From Opisthorchis felineus (taxonomy: Eukaryota > Platyhelminthes > Trematoda > Opisthorchiida > Opisthorchiidae): 64,000 bases of DNA. The stretch spans positions 36,625 through 100,624 of the forward strand of contig SJOL01009658.1 of assembly GCA_004794785.1 (NCBI GenBank), read 5' to 3'. The translations under genes were made by a program, and so were the position numbers. The notes below the pieces were generated by a model. The model made no database searches, was not told the DNA's origin, and saw only the letters and a program-made list of their open reading frames with translations. Positions 1 through 10,700 of the stretch are shown here, piece after piece; the first letter of the stretch is position 1, and each line of letters begins with the position of its first letter.

Positions 1-1068
1 TGAAGCATTGACTCAGTATCAGTAACTGGGACACCGGCCTGGTTGAGGTTGCGTTGACCACATCCTCACAGTCCGTCAGGTACTACTATAAATGAGTCAC
101 AATTTTACTACCCCTGGATTTTCAAGAATACTTTGACCCTTTTAACTGGTACGTTCTGATTAACACGCCTGAAAGGCCTGCCTCTGCATTTTGCGAATAT
201 AGTAGTTTCCCTGTATTCCCAAACTTGTAGGGGTGGACCATTTTGTTGTATTGTTGAAGACGTGGCAAAATTGAGCGGTGGACCAGGAATGTGTTCTTGT
301 CTCAGACACCAGTGTGGACTGGTGCCAGGGAGAGAGAATTACTAGGCAAGTTGTGCAGCGGGGACTCAAATCGAATAATGCGTCCAGCACCAAAACATTC
401 GATGGTCTGGTCCTGCATTGCGCATGCCGAATCATCGTTTACTTAGAAAAGTACCGTTTTCTGGGCTTAGTTTAAAGGGGGGGGGGTCAACTTTTGACGT
501 GGCAGTTGGGGATGAAAGCGATTACGCAGGTGCGACTCGTACAGAACAAGCAGCGTAATAAAAGTTTAGAGCACTCGAGTAGCCGTAATAGAAGTGTACC
601 TGACTCTGAACTAAAGTTCTGCTTGAAACGTCGGACTGCTTCTGCACTTGTAAGTTTTAAGCGATTTTTTCTCTCGTCGGCTAAAATATTAGTATCACCA
701 AAATCGTCAGTCTGAAACCCGTATTATCATCTCCGCTGCTTAGAGGCTTGAACTACCGTGGACGCCGAACACACTGCGTCCTGAAAGCGAGGTTCAGTGG
801 TATCCTCGGTTTCGCAAACAGCTTGGATGCACACACTGACCACAGTCTAATTCACGTATTTCCTGGAAGAGGATGAAAGCTGTATCATCTGCTTGTTGCA
901 AAGCATTTCCGACTATTTTATGCACTCAAACCTGGTTACAGCTTGTCAATCTTTCAGACACGAAAATTATTTATCCTGTCTCGTGTTTGTGTTTGACAGG
1001 CAACCCAAACCGTCGCTGTTGAATAATGTACCATCACGTGTGCTCACAGGTGAAATGAAGTTCAGCCT

Positions 1069-1092
1069 ACACACACACACACACACACACAC
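1069..1092. repeat. (AC)12 microsatellite
   Basis: Twenty-four bases of uninterrupted AC dinucleotide, read directly. A TG run lies 200 bases downstream, so the two could pair in a single strand. Confidence 0.95.
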
Positions 1093-1291
1093 GTACTACT
1101 CGCTCGATCTCCTTTATTCCGAACCTACGACATTGGAAAAATACCCGCTCCCTTGGAATATTGTCAGTTGTGCGACCGAAAAAGAAAAAATGAATCAGCT
1201 TGTGGTCACTTGGTTGAGGTGAGAACCACAGATGTTTTTATCACCTAGTTGAGCAGATTTTGGCCTTTTCCATATTGCATTCCTAGTCGAT

Positions 1292-1306
1292 TGTGTGTGT
1301 GTGTGT
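1292..1306. repeat. (TG)7 microsatellite
   Basis: About fifteen bases of TG dinucleotide followed by TAAGTCTA. A longer TG tract at 41,332 is followed by a very similar flank (CGTAAGTCTA). Confidence 0.9.
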
Positions 1307-4080
1307 AAGTCTAAGGTAAGACTGTTGGTAGCTTTTTCAGTAACACTCAGTAGACGGAGCTGACTTTTTATGCATTGATAATAAGATGGGTAAGAGGCAA
1401 TGGGAACCGGCTACCCACCAACACACCCACTGCAAAGGAACAAGCGCAACCTTTGCCTGATTTATGTTCTTTTTGGGTAGCAAAGAGAAAAAGAACCGAG
1501 TTTTTAATGCTTTGGTATTGATCAGAATAGAAAAAATCAAAATAGTATCTTGGTTTTTACCTATTTGGGAATCAACATAAATGTGTTTAAATACGGTGCA
1601 AATTCTGTCTGGATAATTGTGAAAAACCGAAGACTGAGTTGCATAAAGTCGGGATCGGAGGTCTGGTTTGTGGATTATGCTCCAATTACCTTTGTGTGTG
1701 TGGGTGTGATGATCTGGAGGTATCTGAACTTATGCGAATAAATCCACCACTTGTAAGCCAAATCAGTGATACAGTGTGACTTGATCGAGCCTCTAGGAAT
1801 ATTTGATGTTTACTTTTCCGAAATGTGGATTGATGGAGCTCAAGAAGGGTAGTGACTGGCCACAAGAGACCTGTCAGTTTCTGGTTTGACCTACTCGACA
1901 CCGCGCGGTTCATGTTTAGTGATAAAACCACATTTACTATCAGCTTGTCTATGTTAATGTGTTTGACAACACATATGAATAAAGTAGCACTGCTAATTAA
2001 CCGGAAGAATTCGTCAGCGAGTTGCATTCCAGATGTACGCGGGCTCCACCTGCAAATTTCTCCTCCAATCTCAAACCTGAATGCGAGTTGAAATTGGGTT
2101 AATGAAGTACACGAAAAAAAACAGGCCATTCATTCAGAAAATTACGTCATCTTTTTTATATTTGTTTCAAGTAGAAAGTACATTTTGTATAAATAAGTAT
2201 AGTGTTTCAAAAAGCAGTAGAGTTGAGGAGTTTGAAGCACTTGGATGTCCAATTCACCAGAAGCGCCGGTTCATGAAAGCCCTTAGTGAACGAGTATGAT
2301 GTCAATCAAATCATAATGCAATGGGGTGGTAAACTCTTAACAGACTGGGGACAGTTCGGAAAGTAAGTGCTGGCCACTAGGACAAATAACCTGCCCTGTC
2401 CTGTGGGGTTTTTGGACATTTGCAACGAGACGAAACTTGGACCCCGCTAAGAGAACGAAGAGATCCCGTAACAACCAGTTTGGTCGTGGAAGCGTTCGTT
2501 CAGTCTTACCCTGTCACTACCTATGCTCTGCACACTTCTCGTCGAGAAGGGTTTGGAATCGAAGGTACCGTTCGCCTCAGTAGACGGTAGCTAGACATCC
2601 GTCATTTTTACCTGAAAAACGTATCCCCATGAGATTTATTTGCTACTCCAGCCATTCCGATTCGGTAAAAATACTCACTATCGACACATTTCGTTGCGCC
2701 CGTCATGCTACACAAGTGCTGATCAGCTTTGGATATATAAGAACAAGCAAGTGATTTTTCAACTCAAGGCAGTTTCAGAGTGCAAGCATTTTGTCATTTA
2801 CGGTGAAAGCCTATCTAGCGCAGGGTCTTTGGAGAGACGAGCAAAGCTTCTGTTATGCACTTGGAGGCAATTAATAATGAGCGAAAGGTCACTTCTCGAG
2901 TGAAAACTCTAAAGAAGGGGTTTTGGATCATGTAAGCTACTACGTCTGTTCGTCATTATTCGACATTGACTTTCGACTCAACAATGCCTATGCTAAAATA
3001 AAATCCAGTAAGAAAAACGCATATTACTAGGGTCGTTTCGCAAAGTCCGGATCGCAGCAAGCATGTAGCATGCACATGTAAGCGAAAGATACAGAAACTT
3101 GGTTTGAAGACACAGGCTGGCTCGTGCTCAAGATGAAAGATATGTGTTATGCGTTGCACCAAGTTGTAGCATAATACTAGGGCAAGTTTCGTGTGAGAAG
3201 TCATGTAATACCTTGACGCTGGATCTCACATGTTACTTCTGAATAGAGTTCATCCAAAGGACGAGCTAGATGCCCCGTATCCCATGCTGACCTACCATTG
3301 GGAAAATTACTGTAACTGTTTGAAAAGTCTATTCAGGAGTAACGACTTTACGATAGAAGCCCATAATTTTAGCATTTATGTCTGGTCTAATGCCAGTTTC
3401 GTTCAGATTGCAATTCTAACCATGGCTAACTTAAGGTTCAGACCATTCCTGCTTTGAAAAGTTTCGAAAGACACACTGTTTACTTTTGTGATAGTAAGTA
3501 ATAATAGGTGAAAGCCCCCTGAAAGTGTTGATAAAAGGCTACTACAAGCAGGGTGAAAATTTTCTACAACGGTCAAACGTGTACAGCAGAACTGAGTGCT
3601 CAGTCAGGAGCGGATACTCGGGAACTAAGTTAAAGTCAACTAATCTATGCAATAATCTGCGCTAAGTTAGCACAAAATCAAAACAAATTTTTCCTCTGCG
3701 GATGACAACTTCTAGGTTCGGTCTCGTTAAAGTAAGTCTTACGGAGATCGGAGTGTGACCAAAGTTGTTAATGTACACGCAAAAAAACTGACATGCAAAG
3801 TTTGCCAAAAATGCCTGGAGGCTGTCAGACACTGGTATGGGGATGAAGCTGGATTGAGCATTGTTCCAGAAATTTAGTCTTTTATTTAGCTATGCACTGT
3901 TCACAACGAAAGTCTGCCGCTACTCAATCAAACTGGGGAGCGTGCGTTTTTATACACTAAGTGTTTTTCATCCTCCCACGTAATAAGCCCTTTTCCACGT
4001 TGGAACAGATCGTTTCAAGAAATTATACAAGTATAATGTACTTTTAAGCGATATTTCGCCCTGTAAGTGAAAACATTTTT

Positions 4081-4225
4081 TACCGAAAAGCCGGGAAGCA
4101 GTTTGCAGCTGGTTCATCCTTATTGGGAACCATCGGCTGTGCGTATCTTACGAAACTTCAGGGAGTTTCGAACCCACAACTCCCGGATTAGTCGTTTGAA
4201 CATCTAAACGTCGGCCATGAGCGGC
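4081..4225 (-). mobile_element. tRNA-derived SINE-like fragment (copy 1)
   Basis: On the minus strand, a pol III B-box-like sequence GGTTCGAAACTCC (complement of 4162-4174) lies about 44 bases downstream of an A-box-like TGGCCGACGT (complement of about 4208-4217). That is close to the spacing of a tRNA gene. The flanks resemble two other places in the window. The B-box part and its downstream AGTTTCGT resemble 25,865-25,910. The tail, with GATGGTTCCCAATAAGGATGAA on the minus strand, resembles 34,505-34,580. Folding into a full cloverleaf is not apparent, so a SINE is preferred over a tRNA gene. Confidence 0.5.
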
Positions 4226-4633
4226 CGATCAGTAGCTTGAGTAACTCGTGAGGTGCACACCGCGGATGACTCTCAGTATGGATTAAGCAGCTCTGAGGCA
4301 CATTTCAGCTCGTCAGCACAAATTGGTTTCACCGACATGGCGAAAACTCAAGTAAAAATTCCTCACTTTCTTCACTTCACCAACAGTTTAATGCAAGTAG
4401 AAATCTAGCAACCAGTACTATAGTGTATTGAATTCGTATAACTCGATCTTCTGACTAACAATACGAATTGCGGACATATGAAGGTCCTGAATTCTTCAAC
4501 ATGTTTTCGAAGATCTCGAAAAAGAATCACAGCGGACGATTCAAGTAATAAAAAACCTTGCAAAACGACGCCCTACATGGGATCTTCGTCCTCAGCTCAG
4601 TAGCAAAGTCACCCAGGCCTTGGACGTATCCTA
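4226..4633. other. Unassigned spacer
   Basis: About 400 bases between the SINE fragment and the hammerhead-type repeat. I see no gene or recognisable element. Confidence 0.6.
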
Positions 4634-4738
4634 GAACATAAGGTTGACGGAAACTCGGGGACTGCACGTGCCTGATGAAACCCAAGAAGGGCGAAACCGG
4701 TCGTGGGCTGTCGAAGAGTTTTTAGCAAACTTGTGAGT
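4634..4738 (+). mobile_element. 105-bp hammerhead-bearing repeat, copy 1
   Basis: This stretch aligns without gaps over 105 bases to 27,481-27,585, at roughly 85 percent identity by eye. It starts at GAAC-TAAGGTTGAC and ends at a shared TGTGAGT/TATGAGT. Flanks on both sides differ between the copies, so the unit looks like a discrete mobile repeat. A third, worn copy of its first half lies at 37,797-37,875, and its last 31 bases are found inverted at 57,222-57,252. Small hammerhead-containing repeats are established in schistosomes (SM-alpha satellites/SINE-like) and in Penelope-like elements. Which class this one belongs to is not settled by the sequence. Confidence 0.65.
4661..4712 (+). ncRNA. 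Hammerhead-ribozyme-like motif (core intact)
   Basis: Core positions are read directly: CTGATGA at 4672-4678 (C3 to A9), stem II from CCC 4681-4683 and GGG 4689-4691 closing an AAGAA loop, GAAA at 4693-4696 (G12 to A15.1), then CCGG, T 4701 (16.1) and C 4702 (17, expected cleavage site). All conserved catalytic-core identities are present. Weak points: stem II lacks the usual G10.1-C11.1 pair (A opposite C), stem III has only ACCGGT with no room for a loop, and stem I (CACGTGC before the core, GTGGGC after) pairs poorly. Activity is therefore uncertain. A dimeric form using the self-complementary ACCGGT is possible. Confidence 0.5.
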
Positions 4739-7700
4739 ATATTGCTTTATGAAAATATCCTAGTTTAATTCTTATTAGCACTCAAACGATCAAAGGACTC
4801 GGAGTTTACCTTTGTCAGTGATAGTTGCCATATTGTTCGAGTGAGATTTTCTTGTTGAAGTGTGTTAGAAGTCCGACTACGTTTGTATAGTTGGGATATT
4901 CCTAACGTCTTCACGCCAAAACGTCTTCTCAAGACCGGCCCGAGAGTCATTAAACCCCGCGCTCGTAGATTTTTTTGCTGATAATGATGGTTGGTCCTGT
5001 AAAAGCAAGTCCCCAGTGCGGTCCACAAGATGGCAGTATTTTGAAGTTTACCACATCGACCGGTCTTCTTGTTACTATTGGCAAAAGTGCATTCAGGTGG
5101 CGCGATGTGGATGGCCCAATAACTCGAATACGAGCTATCAAGGGAAGTCAATTTGTCATTCGCTTTGGTGTCACCCAAGAATAGCAACAGAATAGCAACT
5201 GTCTACTCTGACAAGGTGAAAGAAGCCAGGCCAAGTACGAAACAGGCTGTCATACAGATTTTTGCACGAACGACCAACCCACTTTCACGTGAGTAGCAAT
5301 GAATGAGGTAATTGGATGGATCGCGATAGTGGAACTCACCAATACATTTGCTTACCTTGAACGCGATATATGATATACGCCATGAGATACACCGGTGTTC
5401 TATATTGCTACTTGAAGGTATGTATCCCTCATAAACTGCCATTTCTGGGAAGCCGGTGCATAATCTTGTAAACAAATGGCATAAGAATTTTGTGGCTCCT
5501 CCTCTACACGGTCGACACGACTGTGACATCAGAACTTGCTGGGTACTTTTAACAAAACAACCTTATCCAATCTATTTCGCAGCCCTTCCATTCCTCATTC
5601 TGGTCGATAGCATCTGCAGTTCTTTCACTAATTGCATGTATAAAGCATTTTTCTTGCCTCGATAGAATACTGCAGTTGCTATCTCCTCAGTACTTTGAGT
5701 GTGAGCGATTGAGCGAGTAGAGTGGTTGGCGCAATTTAGCTGACAAAATAACGGACTAACCAGTGTTTCCGGATTACCGCGGAGAACATGACCACGATCC
5801 AATATGTACAAAAAATGGACGTAGATTTTCATCGTCTAGTCATATTTTTGTAAAAATTATGTATCCTGGCACTAACTTACGCACTCGTTTCTGCTTTTAC
5901 CGTAAAGCGTGGTTTAAAAATTGTCGGTGCTTGTTATTCTCACACTACCCCGTTAAGGACTGTCAAAATTATGAAGCGCATTCAGCGGAATAATGTCGTT
6001 TAATTCACTCACTCCAGCAATAAATCCAAAGTTTATCATTTCTACATATGTTCTGATGAGTGGAACTGCCGTACTGGGGTGGTACTGGCGAAAAAATTCA
6101 ACAGAAAGTTCTAAGAACCATCAGTTTTAACGATTTCGAATGTCGCACGATGACATGTCTAAAGTAGTTTGCTGTCGCCTTTGGCGCACGACTGACAGCA
6201 GATTATTACAACTAAGAATAGCACTGTAGATTTTTAGTCCTTACTGTTAACACATAAGTTATGTGACAGCAACGTCCATTTTTCAGCTTTCCGATGATGA
6301 GAAGCGAACGTGCACAGAAAGTCTGTCGATTGATCAGCTTTGAAGCCCAGACAAAAATGATGCAATGCTTTCACAAAATTTTGACTCGAGTTATTCATCC
6401 GTGACCAAAATTGACTTTTTAGCCTAGAGTAAAAACCAGCAACAATGTGAATGTCTGCTCCGGAACTGTCTCTCTCTGTTTCTGGTTGCCACAGCATACA
6501 CTTGCCCGACTTTTGCTAACAGATCGTTAAAATTGATAAAATCAATTTGGAACAGCGAATTTTACAGATGTTAGATAGTGCACTGACTGAAATCAGCTCT
6601 TAGGTGCCAGTGCTTCGTCGTACCACCACACATATTTGATTGTCATTTGAACAAAAATACGTGCGGGCCTAGGAAAACACAAATCACCGCGTGATGCTCT
6701 GATCTCACTCATCTTCCGCAACGTTAGTGGAAAAGGTGGGAGAACAACCTCACAGCTCAGTGTAAGGTTCATAGTAAAATCGATCCATGGGCTGAGGAAA
6801 GTGGTACGGTCCTCTTCTATACACTGTCTATTCCCATCCAAGCTCAGAGGAGCACGTTCGCAAAAAAGTCTAATTAGTTAATCAGAGTCCTGGCCTGAAA
6901 TTTCAACTCTCAGTTGTGCATGATAATTCTCTAACCGAAAAACACAAACGTTGTCGGTTTAGAAAGCTGCTACAACACAGGAGATGCGTGAGTGTGTTTA
7001 GTCGACATTTAGGCAGCATTTGAAAGGAAACTTGCCAAGACATTTACCCTGACGTGCGTAATGACTTAGTGAGGGCAGACAAGGGTCATGTCAGTGGAAA
7101 AACGGCCTGGAAACTGACGAATAACTAAGTATTGACGAACGATCTATCTACGTTAATCAGCTTCTAGTAGAGCTTGCGGTCTGTTACTGGTCTGTTTATT
7201 CGGTTGGTTTCGGAAGCAAACTTTGGATTGTTGACGGAAGCAGAAATTTCTGAGTTTAACCTAGTCAGGATTCTAAGGAAATGCTCCCTTCATAAGGCCT
7301 TATGGTAGTCTGTGACTGGTTCACAGCGATTTATCTGAATTGTTTTTGCAAGGAAGAGGGAGCGTAAAAGTAAAACATATGTTACTGAAGTTAATGCCGG
7401 ATTTTGAATGCTTCTTCCGGATGTCATTACACATGTTTTTTAGTTTGCTAGTTGGTACTTTTGACTGGGAACGTACCAACTGAGCATGTGGGTATGTGAG
7501 TACTGTCAGATTGAGTTCATGTTGCAATACATTTTGGTTCTCGCGCTGTATCCAAAATGTGTTTTCATATAGCCTTGAGAATGACTAGCATGGTCGGGAG
7601 AATTTTTGCTCCTGGCAATTTCAGGACAGGAAGGACAAAGTAATACGAGTAGTCACTTGACTACTTGCAAGTAGTCGGGCCTCGTATGTTATTGAAGTTT

Positions 7701-10700
7701 GCTCCCATTCATAGATGTGCCCAGGGGTGACCAGTGGTTGCACGGATTTGAGATTAATAGTCTGGAATTTGAACCACGAGGAGATCGATCGATCCCGCTT
7801 TCCCCTCTTTATGAGCGTTAGTCAGGCAAAAATGTGGTCGATTATTTTTCCAGGACTAACCGTATTTCACTCTAATAAATTACGAGCTACAGATCCGTTT
7901 GTATCGATCTGTTCAACTTGGTGTTTTAAGTTAATAGGACGTATCTGAGGGACTGTAATAATATTTGCACTCTCATGTAGGTAGTGTGTAGGCGGATGAA
8001 CAGCTATTTCATTGACATAAGGAAAACTGCGAGTTCCATTTTCCCCATGATTGTACAGCCGTACCTCGGATATATAGAATTTACGGTCCATACTACATTT
8101 TGCTGTTGGTGCTCGTGATTAAAACAGGTGATTTCCCTCCTTTCTTCTTGCAGTAAGATAAAAATTTTGGTTTAATAAGTTATTCATCACTGTCCAGCTT
8201 GCTTAAACAAATCCTTCAAGAGGACAATGCATATGTACTAAGTGAAATCGATTTTGTCTAGCAATAAGTTTGTCACTTTGTGCTATCAGGCCAAGGCAAC
8301 CATACACAAAGCAACTCATGACTATCACGGTCAGTCTAATGAAGGACCACTACTGGACATTCTTCAACTAAACGAATAAAGTATGCTTTCATTAGCCGGT
8401 ACTGGGCGTATTAGAAGAAGGTTTGATGCCACAAATCGCTACTGCTCTAACCGTCTGTAGTTACTGTGACATTAACCTGTGCGAGACTAACTTTCCAAAA
8501 ATATGGTTGTTTGAAGCACTGAAAGCAGTGCGAGCTGTAAGACTGTCATGGAAATAGGGTAGAGAAAAGCTCAGAATTTAATCCCAATAGAGCTTTTCAC
8601 GGTGAATGACAACGTGCAGGATGTACGACCAGCCGGTTGGACAAAATGTATCACACTACACAGTGGTTGTACAGTTTTCCTTATAAGCCATAAAGTAAGA
8701 AAGAACATTGGTCATCTGCATTTCCAGACTCCCTACGGACTACTCCTGTGTGAGACCAAGAACCTTCGGAGTTTTCAGTACGGTTATTCAGCACTGGAGA
8801 GACTATCCTGTGGAGAGACCTCCCATAAATTGATCTGCCTAGAGAGGGATAATCGTATATTCACAGTTGCTTGTGCCAAGTAGCCTTCTTGATGATCATG
8901 AATCTAACTTTTACTCGAAGACCTATGCTCATTCCCGTTCTAATTCAGCCAGTGAGCTTCAGTAAAATGAAAGTATTTTTGAAGTCAAGCAATTTGAAAA
9001 TCAAATGTAGAGTTTCACGGTGTCTCAAAGTTTCAGTATATACTGGATAATTGTCTCAACAGAAAAACCGGAGAAGCGAATTAAGAAATCTGACTTTCAA
9101 GTTTGAGTACCACATGCTTGCAGCTCCTCGTTCAGTCCCGCTAGTCAAATAGACTCTGTTAAATACGGTTGAGTTTAAAATTATGCCAAGTTGTGCCAAC
9201 TCAATAAGACCTTGAGATAACGACGAAATCGATATGTTCAGTTCGCAGAATATTTAGTCAATATCTAGAATCACAACCACTTTTCGCGATTTAAGTCCGG
9301 CAGTGTGCTGAAGAAAAAACACTTTGTGAAGTCAAGCTGAAATTCCTCTGCGAAGTTACCACTCGGAAGACAGGTACAATCCTAATCCCACGGTTGAAGC
9401 CGTAATGTTGAGGATACGTGGTGCCGATATTTACTTGACACCAATGAATCATCTTGCTTGGCGACCACCTTTGAAAACATGATAGTACTTATCTCCTTTC
9501 AACGATTCTTGGCTCGGAAGACTTGCACCGCTGAGTGTTGAGGCAAGGGTGAATCAGCTTGAGAATTCTTGTTGGCTTTCAATAACAGGTCGGTACACAA
9601 GAATCGAAACTGGAAAATCGTTTGCTTGCCCACAAAACACAAGGTAGATGCAAGATCTGCCAACCATCAATCAAGTCGAAATGGTCCTGTTGTCAGTAGA
9701 TGTCTCTTGGAACACAGGTAAGCCTCAGGTGATGCAATGCGCGTTTAAACTGTCGACAGTAAACAGTGGTCTATTCCGTAGGAGATGAAGACTGATTCCG
9801 TTGGTGTTCGTTCACTCATGAACTCCTCCGTTAGTGATTCTCCCCAAATTCGGTGGGGTATAAAGCACTGACTGTCCCGAACAGCAAGCGACCTATTGTC
9901 CAGGGGTTCTTGGCGAATTCATCATAAACTAACTTGGCTTTGGACTGCAGGCCATTATTGATGAAGACTGAATGTCCTTTGCGGAGGAAATCGCAAACCT
10001 GAATGTTTACTTTGTAATATCTATTCAGCCATAAATTCACCGGAATTCTTGCAATTCATCAGTGTTGTAATTTGCATATTCCTCAATATTTTCCATAAGC
10101 TTTATTCCTTCTGCAACACTTCTAAAAGAATACGCTTGCCAAAATTTGGATCCGTGAAATCTGTTAGAAACCATGCTGCAAAACCCGTGAAACGCATTCA
10201 GCCGTATATTATCGTAATCCGCTTGCCCTTCATCATGTTTACTAGAAACTTTGGGTAACACAATAGATATACGGTGTAAACAACCGGGTTATACGACCAT
10301 CTATAAACATAGGAAATCGTGATGAATGAGGCAGTGGCGTGTGTTTCTGATTTCTTTGTGTGAACAAGCCTTGTGCCGCGGTAAGTCAGTTTGTTTGCCG
10401 AACAAGTGGAACATTTATCAAGCTTAGCTAGAATCTCCCGCAATAATGAACTGAAATCGGGTTATCGGTAAACTTCAAGGACCAAGGATCTGCTTTATAT
10501 CGACCTTTGGGGAGGGATGATGTTCACTAAGAAAGATCCTTGCTTCAATGTGAACGCCTTTCTCTCTACTTTGGGCACAGGCTAAAATCTTCTTCATATT
10601 AGTCAACTTTTTTCACGAGCTAACTACTGCGAAAAGCAATGGTAAAACGGATGGACAAACGTGAATAAGATGTAATTGCGGTGATTTTTCACCCCTTTGT

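Larger units (their letters stand above)
1..4080. other. No recognisable gene; unique-looking sequence
   Basis: I see no gene, RNA or transposon protein here. Open frames are short (all under about 150 codons), overlap each other on both strands and resemble no family I know. Items inside: a G10 run at 477-486, an AC and a TG microsatellite (listed separately), and a 15-base hairpin palindrome at 2535-2549 (CTTCTCG, T, CGAGAAG). Host intron or intergenic DNA is the simplest reading. Confidence 0.6.

Noticed and set aside
2398..2440. 14-mer GTCCTGTGGGGTTT shared with 39,738
   Set aside because: Identity does not extend beyond a short stretch; several such matches are expected by chance in 64 kb.
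6053..6110. CTGATGAG followed 33 bases later by GAAA, hammerhead-like
   Set aside because: The pairing part (GCCGTAC with GTAC.TGGC) starts too far from CTGATGA, and no cleavage-site triplet follows; no second copy.
7727..7775. TGACCAGTGGTT and GGAATTTGAACC at tRNA-like spacing
   Set aside because: The boxes deviate from consensus, stems do not pair, and no other copy of the flanks was found.
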